A model generated the notes under the pieces. That model was not told the DNA's origin. It saw nothing but the letters and a program-made list of their open reading frames with translations, and did no database searches. The position numbers and the translations under genes were made by a program. DNA of 64,000 nt, taken from the NCBI RefSeq assembly GCF_003966155.1, contig NZ_RXNS01000011.1:114380-178379 (forward strand). Direction: 5' to 3'. Origin of the DNA: Halomonas nitroreducens (lineage in GTDB: Bacteria; Pseudomonadota; Gammaproteobacteria; Pseudomonadales; Halomonadaceae). Positions 9,058 through 17,643 of this stretch are shown one piece after another (the stretch's first letter is position 1; every line of letters starts with the position of its first letter).

Positions 9058-10359
9058 TTAGACCAGCCACATGGCCAGGTTGGGCCAGAACAGCAGCGCG
9101 AACAGCACGCACAGCTGCAAGGCGATGAACGGCAGCAGCGAGACGAAGATGTCCTTGAGACTCACGCTCGGCGGCGCCACGCCCTTGAGGTAGAAGGCCG
9201 CGGGACCGAAGGGCGGCGACAGGAAGGACACCTGCATGTTCACGGCGAACAGGATGCCGAACCAGATCGGGCTGTAGCCCAGCTGCTCGATGATCGGCAC
9301 GAAGATCGGCAGGGTCAGCATGGCCACGCCGATCCAGTCGAGGAACATGCCGAGCACCAGCAGGATGGCCATCATCACCAGGATGATCACGATGGGCGCC
9401 ACGTCCAGGCCCATGATCATGCTCGAGATGAAGCGGTTGCCGCCCATCAGGTTGTAGACCCCGACCAGCGCCGCCGCGCCGATGCCGATCCAGATGATCA
9501 TGCCGCAGGTGATCAGCGTCTGGCCCAGGCTCTCGTGCATGGTCTTGATCGAGAACTCGCCGCGCGCGACCACCGCCAGCAGCACGCCGAACACGCCCAT
9601 CGCCGCCGCCTCGGTGACCGAGGCCACGCCGCCGTAGATCGAGCCCAGCACCAGCACGGCGATCAGCCCCGGCACGATGATCGCCTTGAGGGCCTGGCCC
9701 CGGCTGGCGAAGCCTTCCTCGCGGTCGGCGTCGGTCATCGGCGGCCCCATCGCGGGGTTGCGCAGGCAGCGCACCAGCACATAGCCGATGTAGGAGAGCA
9801 TCAGGATCACCGCCGGGGTGATGGCCGCGGTGAACAGGTCGGCGATCGACTCGGAGGCGATCAGGCCGTAGATGATCAGCACGATGGACGGCGGCATCAT
9901 GGTGCCCAGCGCCCCGCCGGCGCAGACCACGCCGATCGACAGGTGCTTGTCGTAGCCCAGCCGCAGCATCTGCGGCAGCGCCAGGATCCCCAGCAACACG
10001 ATCTCGCCGCCGATGATGCCCGACAGCGCAGCCAGGAAGAAGGCCACCACGATGGTCTGCACCGCCACGCCGCCGGGCAGGCGACCGGCGAAGACGCGCA
10101 TGGCATTGAACAGGTCCTTGGCGATCCCCGATCGGTCGAGCAACGAGGCCATCAGCACGAACATCGGTACCGCCACCAGCGAGTACTCGGTGACGAAGCC
10201 ATAGACGCGACTGGTGACCAGCGGCAGGGCGTTGGGGCCGAACCAGCCGAAGGTGAAGGCCAACGCGACCAGACCGGTGATAAAGGCCAGCGGCAGGCCG
10301 GTGACCAGCAGGGCGAAGATCAGCCCCACCAGCAGGAGGGTTCCGTTGGCGATATCCAT
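9058..10359 (-). CDS. TRAP transporter large permease (DctM-like)
   Basis: A 433-residue, highly hydrophobic protein of about 12 membrane segments, the normal size for DctM/SiaM-type large subunits. Typical segments include SGIIGGEIVLLGILALP and the FGVLFAVNMQVSFLSPPFGPAAFYLKG-like tail, here FGILFAVNMQVSFLSPPFG at about 381-399. It forms the sodium-coupled transport channel that works with the periplasmic DctP protein. Its ATG shares one base with the stop codon of the small permease (TGATG), so translation is coupled. The substrate is probably a carboxylate or sugar acid; the FCD-type GntR regulator in the operon fits that. Confidence 0.94.
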   Translation of the reverse strand: MDIANGTLLLVGLIFALLVTGLPLAFITGLVALAFTFGWFGPNALPLVTSRVYGFVTEYSLVAVPMFVLMASLLDRSGIAKDLFNAMRVFAGRLPGGVAVQTIVVAFFLAALSGIIGGEIVLLGILALPQMLRLGYDKHLSIGVVCAGGALGTMMPPSIVLIIYGLIASESIADLFTAAITPAVILMLSYIGYVLVRCLRNPAMGPPMTDADREEGFASRGQALKAIIVPGLIAVLVLGSIYGGVASVTEAAAMGVFGVLLAVVARGEFSIKTMHESLGQTLITCGMIIWIGIGAAALVGVYNLMGGNRFISSMIMGLDVAPIVIILVMMAILLVLGMFLDWIGVAMLTLPIFVPIIEQLGYSPIWFGILFAVNMQVSFLSPPFGPAAFYLKGVAPPSVSLKDIFVSLLPFIALQLCVLFALLFWPNLAMWLV

Positions 10360-10955
10360 CAGGCGGTGCCCTCCATGTCATCGGGGTCGGGGGCCGGCTT
10401 GCCGCGCAGCGACTGCCCCAGGTGCAGCAGCGCCTGCACGCACATGATCGCCAGGGCCACCAGGATCATGCCCTTCACCAGGGCCGGGATGGGCGGGTTC
10501 CAGGCGGTGCCGGAACGCTCCAGCTGCCACTCCCCCAGCGGATTGTGGGAGGCATCCCAGAACATCACCGTGGCCGCGTAGGTCATGCCCAGGCAGAACA
10601 GGAAGGTCACCAGGTCATTGAAGCGATCGAGCCACAGCTTGGCCGTGGGGCCGACGCTGTCGTAGAGCACCCGCACCCGGATATGCCGATTGCAGGCCAG
10701 GGCCGCGGGGCCGCCGAGGGCGAAGCTCACCGCCACCAGCATGACCACGCTTTCATGCACCCAGGAGGTCGGCGAGCCGAAGGCGTAACGCATGATGACC
10801 TCGAAGACACTGATGACCATGGCGACGAACACCAGCCAGGCCGCCAGGCGACCACAGGCCATGACGCCGCGATCGAAGGCATTGCGCACCGGGTCGGTGG
10901 GGGCAACCTCGTCAGAGGCCGAGCCGCCCGCCGGGCGACGAGACTCTCGAGTCAT
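10359..10955 (-). CDS. TRAP transporter small permease (DctQ-like)
   Basis: A 198-residue protein with four predicted membrane helices, the usual DctQ topology, and the conserved RYAFGSPTSWVHES region after the second helix start (RYAFGSPTSW at about 71-80). It bridges the binding protein and the large permease. The charged N-terminal 25 residues precede the first helix. It is second-to-last in the minus-strand operon regulator-dctP-dctQ-dctM, separated from dctP by an 87-bp gap with two hairpins. Confidence 0.92.
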   Translation of the reverse strand: MTRESRRPAGGSASDEVAPTDPVRNAFDRGVMACGRLAAWLVFVAMVISVFEVIMRYAFGSPTSWVHESVVMLVAVSFALGGPAALACNRHIRVRVLYDSVGPTAKLWLDRFNDLVTFLFCLGMTYAATVMFWDASHNPLGEWQLERSGTAWNPPIPALVKGMILVALAIMCVQALLHLGQSLRGKPAPDPDDMEGTA

Positions 10956-10978
10956 GGGACTTCCTCAACGAAAGGGGC

Positions 10979-11037
10979 GGGCCATCCGCGCGGATGGCCC
11001 GAGGCGTGACAGCCGGCCGGCGGCATCTGCCGGCCGG
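10979..11037 (-). promoter_or_regulatory. Two hairpins between dctP and dctQ
   Basis: The gap holds a 9-bp stem with a 4-nt loop at 10979-11000 (GGGCCATCC and complement) and a second 9-bp stem at 11013-11037 (CCGGCCGGC and complement, 7-nt loop). Such intercistronic stems commonly protect the upstream message and lower read-through, giving more binding protein than permease. This role is inferred. Confidence 0.5.
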
Positions 11038-11042
11038 ACGGC

Positions 11043-12062
11043 TTACAGCAGGTTGTGGTTTTCCAGGTAGGCCACCACCGACTCGTAGAACTCGGCGGTG
11101 ATCTCGTTCTTCTCGGCCCAGGTCGCCCACTCTTCCTTGGCAATGTTGCGGAACTTGGTACGCTCCTCCGCCGGCAGGTCGATGATCTCGATGTCCGGGT
11201 CCTGGCGCGCCTCGCGCACGGCCTCCAGGTCACGGGTCTTGAGCTCGGCGACCATCTCGTAGGCCAGGTCGTCCACCGAGGTCTCGAGGATCGCCTTGAG
11301 GTCCGCCGGCAGGCCGTCCCAGATGTCCTTGTTCAAGGACACCGCGACCATCGGCAGGGAGTGGAAGCCGGGATACAGCGGATAGGGCGCGAACTCGTGC
11401 AGGCCCTGGGACTGGTTGGTGGCGAACACCGTGTAGTCGGCGGCGTCGATCACGCCCTTCTCCAGCCCCGTGTAGACCTCGGAGCCCGGCAGATTGACCG
11501 GCGTGGCGCCGGCGGCCTCGAAGATGTTGTAGACCATGCCTTCCGGGGCGCGCAGCTTGAGGCCCTGCATGTCCTCGACCGAGCGGATCGGTTTGGTGGA
11601 CGGCAGCGACTCCAGGCCGGTGGCCGCGGCGCCGATCAGGTGCAGACCGTAGGGCTCGACCAGCTTGTTGTAGAGCGCCTCGCCCCCGGCATGGTTCATG
11701 TAGTCGAGGAAGTCATAGGGATCGCTCCAGGCGCCGACCAGGTTGCCGATCATGCCAAAGGCCGGATCGCGGCCGGTGAAGTAGCTGGGATCGGTCAGGT
11801 GGCCCTGCAGGATGCCGGACTCGACGGCCTGCAGCGTCTGGTTGGCCTGGACCACGGCGCCCACCGGCAGGATCTCGATGGCGATGCGCCCGTCGGACAT
11901 CTGCTCGACGTTGTCCGCCCAGGCCTTCTTCATCTCGAACTGCGGCTCCCCCGCGGTCTCGGAGGTCTGGAAGGTCCACTCGTACTCGGCGGCCTGGGCA
12001 TTGACGGCCATGGCGCCGAGGACGGCGACGGTCAGGGTCTTGAGAGGCATGTTGAACATCAT
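11043..12062 (-). CDS. TRAP transporter substrate-binding protein (DctP family)
   Basis: A 339-residue periplasmic binding protein. The signal peptide (MPLKTLTVAVLGAMAVNAQA, ending before AEYEW) starts at the third in-frame methionine; the first ATG at 12062 overlaps the regulator stop codon as ATGA, so the exact start is uncertain by up to 4 codons. DctP landmarks include the LKLRAPEG segment with the carboxylate-binding arginine (LRAP at about 168-171) and LPGSEVYTGLEKGVIDAAD-type text (EVYTGLEKGVIDA at about 193-205). Operon position directly after the GntR regulator and before the two permease genes supports the role. Confidence 0.93.
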   Translation of the reverse strand: MMFNMPLKTLTVAVLGAMAVNAQAAEYEWTFQTSETAGEPQFEMKKAWADNVEQMSDGRIAIEILPVGAVVQANQTLQAVESGILQGHLTDPSYFTGRDPAFGMIGNLVGAWSDPYDFLDYMNHAGGEALYNKLVEPYGLHLIGAAATGLESLPSTKPIRSVEDMQGLKLRAPEGMVYNIFEAAGATPVNLPGSEVYTGLEKGVIDAADYTVFATNQSQGLHEFAPYPLYPGFHSLPMVAVSLNKDIWDGLPADLKAILETSVDDLAYEMVAELKTRDLEAVREARQDPDIEIIDLPAEERTKFRNIAKEEWATWAEKNEITAEFYESVVAYLENHNLL

Positions 12063-12844
12063 GAAGCTTCCTTATCGCTTGTTGTTGGGACATCGAGGGT
12101 GGAAAGGGAGGGCATCAGGCCTTCCAGGCCCAGATCCCGACCGGTGCGTTCCAGCACCGTGAGTGCCGCCGCGGCGGCCTGCTCCGGCTGACGCAGGCGG
12201 ATCGCCTCCATCACCCGGCGATGACGTTCCATGCTGTCGTGCAGCTCGTCGGCGCTGTGGTTGGAGCGTTCCACCAGCAGCGCGATGGCGGGCTTGAGCA
12301 CATGGCTGATCTGGGCCCAGACCAGGTTGTGCGACGCCGCGAAGATGGCCTCGTGGAAGGCCACGTCATGCTCGTCGTGGGACAGGCCCTGCCAGCGCAG
12401 GTCATCCTGCTCGAGGGCCTGGATCATGCCGTCGTAGGCGGACTCGATGGCCAGCAGGTCCGCTGCGGTGGCGTGCTCGGCCGCCAGGCGGGCGACGAAG
12501 GGTTCCACGGCGACCCGGAAGGCGAAGATCTCCCGCTGGATGCGCGGGTTGGGCTGGGCGAAGCGGGCCATCCAGGCACTGACCCGCGGATCGAGCAGGT
12601 GCCACTCCTGCAAGGGGCGTACCCGGGTGCCCTGCCCCGAGATCCGGGTCAGCAGCCCCGCCGCCACCAGGGTCTGCAGGGCGCTGCGCACCGTGCTGCG
12701 GCTGACGCCGAAGCGCTCGCAGAGATCCAGTTCCTTGGGCACGAAATCCCCCGGTGCATATTCCCCGCTGAAGATCGCCTCGGCGAGGAAGTCGGCAATA
12801 TCGGGTCGCGTCGAGCGACGGGAGCTGTCGGGAGCTTGGGACAT
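12059..12844 (-). CDS. GntR-family regulator with FCD domain, controls the TRAP operon
   Basis: A 261-residue regulator: winged helix at about 10-78 (ELDLCERFGVSRSTVRSALQ region) and an all-helical FCD ligand domain from about 90 to 240 with metal-ligand-like histidines (DEHDVAFHEAIF near 158-169). FCD members such as DgoR, UxuR and LldR bind sugar acids or hydroxyacids. It is the first gene of the operon and overlaps dctP by ATGA, so it is co-expressed with the transporter and likely represses its own promoter. AAAGG lies 8 nt upstream of the ATG. A two-site operator is visible at 12872-12908. Confidence 0.92.
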   Translation of the reverse strand: MSQAPDSSRRSTRPDIADFLAEAIFSGEYAPGDFVPKELDLCERFGVSRSTVRSALQTLVAAGLLTRISGQGTRVRPLQEWHLLDPRVSAWMARFAQPNPRIQREIFAFRVAVEPFVARLAAEHATAADLLAIESAYDGMIQALEQDDLRWQGLSHDEHDVAFHEAIFAASHNLVWAQISHVLKPAIALLVERSNHSADELHDSMERHRRVMEAIRLRQPEQAAAAALTVLERTGRDLGLEGLMPSLSTLDVPTTSDKEAS

Positions 12845-12871
12845 GGGATGCCTTTCAGAGGTCGCGGCCCT

Positions 12872-12908
12872 TGTCGGACCCTATGTTTTCTATGTCGGAC
12901 ATAGGGTC
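12872..12908 (-). promoter_or_regulatory. Operator for the GntR regulator (two GT-N3-AC sites and nested inverted repeats)
   Basis: Two copies of GTCGGAC, matching the FCD-GntR half-site pattern GT-N3-AC, lie at 12873-12879 and 12894-12900, exactly 21 bp apart (two helical turns). The second is the centre of a perfect 13-nt palindrome TATGTCGGACATA (12891-12903). A 9-bp inverted repeat GACCCTATG / CATAGGGTC (12877-12885 and 12900-12908) overlaps both. The block lies 28-64 bp upstream of the regulator start codon, where repressor binding would block transcription. Confidence 0.75.
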
Positions 12909-13032
12909 GAATAAATTCGGACTTGCTGCCTTTAGACTTTGGTCACCCCTTCCGGCCGGCAGGAAGGTTCGTGCCCGACATGTCCCGGAAGGCAACGCCG
13001 CTCCCAGGCCGGCCACCAGGCAGCCACGCCGG

Positions 13033-13689
13033 CTAGAAGCGGCCGGCTGCCCCGCGCCCCGGCGGGGAAGGGGCCTTGCCCAGCCAATGCCCCAGCCGCT
13101 CGCCGCGCGCGAGGCACCTGCTCAGGTACTGTCGGGTAGCGTGCTGGCCGGGCGAGTCATCCCGGGCCCAGCGGCGCAGGGTGGCGAGGAACAGCGTGGT
13201 CAGGGCGAGCTCCTCGAGCCGCGCGCGGCGACTGCCGTAGGGCGCCGCCAGATGGGCGGCCTGGCGCCACCACTGGACGGTGCGCGACAGGTCGAAGACC
13301 ATCGGCAGCCAGGTGTGGGGGTGCGGCAGATGGGCCTTGGTGCGCAGCATCTGGACCGTGACGCGTCGGTGCTCGGCCAGGGCGTCAAGCCAGGCCAGCA
13401 GGCAATGTTCGAGACGCTCGCGGGGCGGCCAGTCGGTGAAGCCGCTCGGCGCGTCGGCGAGCATCGCCCGCCAGCCCTGCAGGAACCAGGCATTGGCCAC
13501 GTCATCCAGGTCGCGGTAGTGATCGAGGATGCGGGCGGCGGGAATCCCCAGCCGGGCGGCCACTTCGGTCAGGGTGACGGCCGACCAGCCCACCTCCTCG
13601 GCGATCTGCAACGCCATGAACAGCACGCTGTCGGCCAGCTGGCGGTCCGGGGCCTCGTCATGCCGGCGATGCACGGGTGTCATGCTCAT
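13033..13689 (-). CDS. TetR-family transcriptional regulator
   Basis: A 218-residue regulator with an N-terminal TetR-type helix-turn-helix: the VTLTEVAARLGIPAARILDHYRDL region at about 38-61 holds the usual T-x-x-x-x-A-x-x-x-G-v pattern and the Y of the HYRDLDD motif (normally YxxFxxK). The ATG at 13689 is chosen over a GTG at 13704 because GGGAGG sits 7 nt before it. The C-terminal ligand domain has several W and H residues and no recognisable specificity. It appears monocistronic; a perfect palindrome 21 bp upstream suggests autoregulation. The neighbouring EamA transporter on the same strand is a possible but unproven target. Confidence 0.82.
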   Translation of the reverse strand: MSMTPVHRRHDEAPDRQLADSVLFMALQIAEEVGWSAVTLTEVAARLGIPAARILDHYRDLDDVANAWFLQGWRAMLADAPSGFTDWPPRERLEHCLLAWLDALAEHRRVTVQMLRTKAHLPHPHTWLPMVFDLSRTVQWWRQAAHLAAPYGSRRARLEELALTTLFLATLRRWARDDSPGQHATRQYLSRCLARGERLGHWLGKAPSPPGRGAAGRF

Positions 13690-13709
13690 GGCCTTCCCTC
13701 CCACAGTGA

Positions 13710-13729
13710 TGATCAGGTTTGCCTGATCA
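13710..13729 (-). promoter_or_regulatory. Palindromic operator upstream of the TetR gene
   Basis: TGATCAGG and its exact complement CCTGATCA flank a 4-nt spacer. A perfect 8+8 inverted repeat 21 bp upstream of a TetR start codon is the expected form of an autoregulatory operator. Confidence 0.65.
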
Positions 13730-13956
13730 CTACCTTAGGCGGAAATCGACAGGTGGCTGAAGCCGATCCGCAAATCGCTGCGCGAGGCCGGCCAGGGCGT
13801 CGCTGGGCGCCATCACGGACCGCCGGGGGCATGGCCTCGCGGGCCGGGGCGGCATCGGCCGTGGCTGTCATGCCTTGCGAACGGGGCTGCCGGCACTCGG
13901 ACGAGGTGGACGGGTCGCTGGGCCGGGGCGACGCGCCCCCGAAGGCGCCACCCGGC

Positions 13957-14946
13957 TCAGCGTCTCGCCGGGTGGAAGGCCACGCGCCTGCGGATGCCCG
14001 GCCCGTTCCCCAGCCAGCCGCTGGCGGCGATCACCCCCAGGGTCACCAGCCCCAGCCCCATGAGGGTCGGCAGGGAAATGGCCTCGTCGAGCCACCACAG
14101 CGCCAGCAGAGTGGCGCTCACCGGCGTCAATGAACCGAGCACCGAGGCGGCCTCCGCTCCCAGGCGGCGAATCGCCAGGCCGACCATCAGCCCCGAGCCC
14201 AGCCCCACCAGCCCCCCCTGCACCAGCAACTGCGGCAGCCAGGTGATCGGCGACAGGTCCGGCAACGTCGACTCGCCAGGCCCGAGCAGCAGATAGAGCC
14301 CGGCGGCCAGGCCGTTGGGCACCGTCACCACGGCTGTGGCCTCCAGGGGCGCGAGGCCGCTCTGGCGCACGCTGAGGGTGAAGACCGCCCACATCAGGCT
14401 CGCCCACAGGAACATCAGCTGCCCCATGCCCAGGGTGGCGCTGTCCCGCCAGCCGTTCCACAGCAGGCAGATCACCCCGGCCAGCACCGCGACCAGTCCC
14501 CCGCAGCGCCAGCGCCCGAGGGGCTGGCGAAACACCAGAACCGCGATAAAGGTGACGAACAGGGGCGCCGCGCCGGGGATCAGGGTGCTGCCGTGGGCCA
14601 CGGGGGCCCAGCTCATGCCCACGGCACCCAGCAGGAAGAATGGCACGCCGGCCCCCAGCACCATGCCGGCCAGCCACAGCGGGTTGACCGCACGGATCAC
14701 CGTCCAGCGACGCCACAGCAGCGGCAACAGCACCAGGCCCGGCACGCCGTAGCGGAACAGCGTCAGGTCGAGGCGACCGATGGGGGACAGGGCCCCCTGG
14801 CGCAGCGACAGGAAGTAGGTCGACCAGATCAACACGGCAGCGAGCGCCGCACAGACGCCCAGCAGACGCTGGTCGGCATCGATCGGCAAGGGAGAGACAT
14901 GGGTCAGGGGAAGGCGGGACACGGCAAAGCTCTGCAAGGCGGACAA
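13957..14946 (-). CDS. EamA/DMT-family transporter
   Basis: A 329-residue membrane protein with two EamA repeats of about five helices each (roughly residues 27-155 and 170-310), the usual ten-helix drug/metabolite exporter. The start is taken as TTG at 14946 with AAGG close upstream; a GTG eight codons later is an alternative. It is divergently transcribed from an Lrp/AsnC regulator gene 117 bp away. That pairing is common for amino acid or metabolite exporters, so export of an amino acid sensed by the regulator is a fair inference. Confidence 0.88.
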   Translation of the reverse strand: MSALQSFAVSRLPLTHVSPLPIDADQRLLGVCAALAAVLIWSTYFLSLRQGALSPIGRLDLTLFRYGVPGLVLLPLLWRRWTVIRAVNPLWLAGMVLGAGVPFFLLGAVGMSWAPVAHGSTLIPGAAPLFVTFIAVLVFRQPLGRWRCGGLVAVLAGVICLLWNGWRDSATLGMGQLMFLWASLMWAVFTLSVRQSGLAPLEATAVVTVPNGLAAGLYLLLGPGESTLPDLSPITWLPQLLVQGGLVGLGSGLMVGLAIRRLGAEAASVLGSLTPVSATLLALWWLDEAISLPTLMGLGLVTLGVIAASGWLGNGPGIRRRVAFHPARR

Positions 14947-15000
14947 GGACCTTCATTGTGCGCTACCCGGCCCGGGACAGGCGGGCAACCTCGCCCTGCT

Positions 15001-15029
15001 TTGCCGTTGCGCGTGGCATCCTGTATCAA
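15001..15029 (+). promoter_or_regulatory. Predicted sigma70 promoter of the Lrp/AsnC gene
   Basis: TTGCCG (15001-15006) and TATCAA (15024-15029) are separated by 17 bp, and the start codon follows 35 bp later. Four to five of six bases match each consensus hexamer. Confidence 0.5.
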
Positions 15030-15063
15030 TATGGGTTGCCAAAGTGACATTTCGAGCCAACAC

Positions 15064-15549
15064 ATGCCCCAGCCTCCCCTCGACCGTATCGATCGCCGCC
15101 TGCTCGATGCCCTGCAGCGCGACGCCCGGCTGACCTCCGTCCAATTGGCCGAGCGTGTCGGCCTCTCCCCCTCGCCCTGTGCCCGGCGCATTCGACGGCT
15201 GGAACAGCAGGGCTGGATCAGCCATTATCGCGCCGTGCTCGACAAGTCCTGCCTGGGACTCGGCATCACCATCTTCGTGCAGGTGCGACTCAGCCAGCAC
15301 CAGGACGTGCTGGTAGAACGCTTCGAGGCCGCCGTGCGCGACATGGCCGAGGTCATCGACTGCCATACGGTCTCGGGCGCCTTCGACTACCTGCTGCACG
15401 TCGTGACCCACGACCTGCCGGCCTATGAGCGCTGGGTGCGGCGGCTGCAGAAGCTGCCCATGATCAATACCGTGGACAGCAGCTTCGCCATCCGCGCCGT
15501 CAAGGACGACGGTCCACTGGACCTCGACGCCCTGCGCGGGCCAGGCTGA
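15064..15549 (+). CDS. Lrp/AsnC-family transcriptional regulator
   Basis: A 161-residue feast/famine regulator. The helix-turn-helix covers about residues 6-55 (LDRIDRRLLDALQRDARLT, then ERVGLSPSPCARRIRRLE), and the RAM effector domain about 65-150 with the typical GAFDYLLHV segment (106-114). The open frame extends much further upstream, but the ATG at 15064 gives the normal family length and N-terminus. It lies divergent to the EamA exporter gene and probably controls it. The two share a 117-bp intergenic region. Confidence 0.92.
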   Translation: MPQPPLDRIDRRLLDALQRDARLTSVQLAERVGLSPSPCARRIRRLEQQGWISHYRAVLDKSCLGLGITIFVQVRLSQHQDVLVERFEAAVRDMAEVIDCHTVSGAFDYLLHVVTHDLPAYERWVRRLQKLPMINTVDSSFAIRAVKDDGPLDLDALRGPG

Positions 15550-15712
15550 CCGCTTCCCGGATGCCCGCCGTGCCTTCGGCCATGGGCCAGCTCGCGGGCC
15601 TTGGCGATCCCCCGGGCCGTCACGGGGAGTCCCGGACACTTGCCCGCGACGACCAATCAGGCACAATTCCTCCACGCCCCTCAGCCACCCGACGCGAACA
15701 GGATCAAGCGCC

Positions 15713-16621
15713 ATGCCGGATCGACCGGTCACAGTCTTCGGCGGCACCGGCTTTCTCGGCGCCACCCTGGTACGCGAGCTGGTGGAGCTCGGCCGGCCGG
15801 TGCGCCTGGTGGCCCGGCGACCGGCGAGACCGGACTGGGCCGAACCCGGCGACCCCCTGGAGACCATCAGCGCCGATATCCGCGATGACGACGCGGTGGC
15901 CGCGGCGGTGGCAGGCGCCGGCGCGGTGGTCAATGCGGTCAGCCTCTACGTCGAGACCCGTCGACTGCACTTCGAGACCATCCATGTGGAGGGCGCGGGG
16001 CGTCTGGCGCGGTTGGCCCGGGAGGCCGGCGTGACCCGGCTGGTGCAGCTCTCGGGCATCGGCGCCGACAGCGGCTCGCCCTCGGCCTATGTGCGCGCCC
16101 GGGCACGGGGCGAGAGCGCGGTGCTCGATGCCATGCCCAAGGCCATCATCCTGCGACCCAGCGTGCTGTACGGCCCCCATGACGCCTTCCTCGCCACCCT
16201 GGCCCGGCTCACGCGGCTGCCGGCGATTCCACTGTTCGGTCGGGGCGAGACGCGCCTGCAACCCGTGCACGTGGTGGACGTGGCGCGGGCCATCGCCCAC
16301 CTGACCGGCGCCGACGCCCCGCGGCGGCGGCTGTTCGAGCTGGGTGGGGCCGATGTGCTGAGCTACCGGGAGATCCTGGCGCTGGTGATGAGCCATCTGC
16401 ACCGGGAGCGGCCCCTGGTCCCGGTGCCCTTCCTTGCCTGGCGGGCGCTGGCCATGCTGGCGGCGCCGCTGCCGGGCCCGCCGCTGACCCGCGACCAGGT
16501 GCTGCTCATGCAGCGCGACAACGTGGTCGGCGACGGTGTAGGCACCTTTGCCGACCTGGGCCTGGACGCCCGGTCACTGCGCGAGGCCCTGCCGGACAGC
16601 CTGCCCGTCGCCAACGCCTGA
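15713..16621 (+). CDS. NAD(P)-binding atypical SDR (NDUFA9/NmrA-like)
   Basis: A 302-residue Rossmann protein. The nucleotide-binding GGTGFLG is at 10-16, and an RLVQLSGIGAD segment near 106-116 replaces the classical YxxxK active site (here SAYVRARARGE, with a Y but R in place of K). This pattern is typical of atypical short-chain dehydrogenases related to complex I subunit NDUFA9 and to ubiquinone-biosynthesis helpers. A catalytic role is not assured. It stands 32 bp upstream of the PRPP synthetase-like gene on the same strand, so the two may be co-transcribed. Confidence 0.85.
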   Translation: MPDRPVTVFGGTGFLGATLVRELVELGRPVRLVARRPARPDWAEPGDPLETISADIRDDDAVAAAVAGAGAVVNAVSLYVETRRLHFETIHVEGAGRLARLAREAGVTRLVQLSGIGADSGSPSAYVRARARGESAVLDAMPKAIILRPSVLYGPHDAFLATLARLTRLPAIPLFGRGETRLQPVHVVDVARAIAHLTGADAPRRRLFELGGADVLSYREILALVMSHLHRERPLVPVPFLAWRALAMLAAPLPGPPLTRDQVLLMQRDNVVGDGVGTFADLGLDARSLREALPDSLPVANA

Positions 16622-16653
16622 AAGCGCCGGCGGGAAGGACTAAGCTTCAGAAC

Positions 16654-17631
16654 ATGAAACTGTTCACGCTAGAGGCCAGCCGTGCCTTCGGCGAGAAGGT
16701 CGCGAGCGCGCTGGGCACCTCGCTGGCGGCCCACGAGGAGCGCGACTTCGAGGATGGTGAGCACAAGGCGCGTCCGCTGGAGAGCGTTCGCGGCGAAGAT
16801 GTCTACGTGCTGCAGAGCCTCAACGGTGAGCCCCACCAGAGCCCCAACGACCGTCTCTGCCGCCTGCTGTTCTTCCTCGGCGCCGTGCGCGAGGCCGGCG
16901 CACGACGGGTCACCGCGGTGATGCCCTACCTCGCCTATGCCCGCAAGGATCGCCGCACCAAGAGCCGTGACCCGGTGACCTCCCGCTATCTCGCCATGCT
17001 GCTGGAGTCCATGGGCGTCGATGCGGTCATGACCCTCGAGGTCCACAACCCCGCCGCCTTCCAGAATGCCTTCCGTTGCCGGGCCTACCACCTGGACACC
17101 TATCGCCTGTTCGCCGAGCGCATCCTCCCCCACTGCGGGGACGACCCGCTGGTGGTGGCCTCCCCCGACCCCGGCGGCGTGAAGCGTGCCCAGGGCTTCC
17201 GGGAGATGCTGGAGGCCCAGTCGGGCCGGGGCATCGGCGCCGCCTACATGGAGAAGCGGCGCAGCGAGGGCCATGTCAGCGGCACCCTGCTGGCCGGTGA
17301 GGTCGACGGTGCCACCGTGCTGGTCATGGACGACCTGATCAGCTCGGGAGGCACCCTGCTGCGTGCCGCGCAGGCGTGCCTGGACCGCGGGGCAAAGCGC
17401 GTCTTCGGCCTGGCTGCCCACGGCCTGTTCGTGGGAGACGCCGAGCGGGTGATCGCCGACCCGCGGCTATCGAAGGTGCTGGTCACCGACAGCCTGCCGC
17501 CGACCCGGCTGCCTCCCCGGGTGGCCGAACGTCACCTGAAGGTGGTCAGCGCCGCGCCACTGTTCGCCGAGGCCATCCGCCGCCTCCATGGTGACGGCTC
17601 GCTCACCGACCTGCTCGGCGGCCCGGCCTGA
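16654..17631 (+). CDS. Ribose-phosphate pyrophosphokinase-like protein (first of two in the window)
   Basis: A 325-residue member of the PRPP synthetase family. The PRPP-binding loop reads VMDDLISSGGT with D226 and D227, and the ATP-loop region EKRRSEGH is present at about 200-207. The N-terminal half has the family NDRLCRLLFFLGA and MPYLAYARKDRR blocks. It departs from housekeeping Prs (about 315 residues, with VDDMIDTGGT in the PRPP loop), so it is probably a specialised paralogue rather than the essential enzyme. If active it transfers pyrophosphate from ATP to ribose 5-phosphate or a related substrate. A second, more divergent paralogue lies at 53711-54616. Confidence 0.88.
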   Translation: MKLFTLEASRAFGEKVASALGTSLAAHEERDFEDGEHKARPLESVRGEDVYVLQSLNGEPHQSPNDRLCRLLFFLGAVREAGARRVTAVMPYLAYARKDRRTKSRDPVTSRYLAMLLESMGVDAVMTLEVHNPAAFQNAFRCRAYHLDTYRLFAERILPHCGDDPLVVASPDPGGVKRAQGFREMLEAQSGRGIGAAYMEKRRSEGHVSGTLLAGEVDGATVLVMDDLISSGGTLLRAAQACLDRGAKRVFGLAAHGLFVGDAERVIADPRLSKVLVTDSLPPTRLPPRVAERHLKVVSAAPLFAEAIRRLHGDGSLTDLLGGPA

Positions 17632-17643
17632 GCCCGGCGCGGT

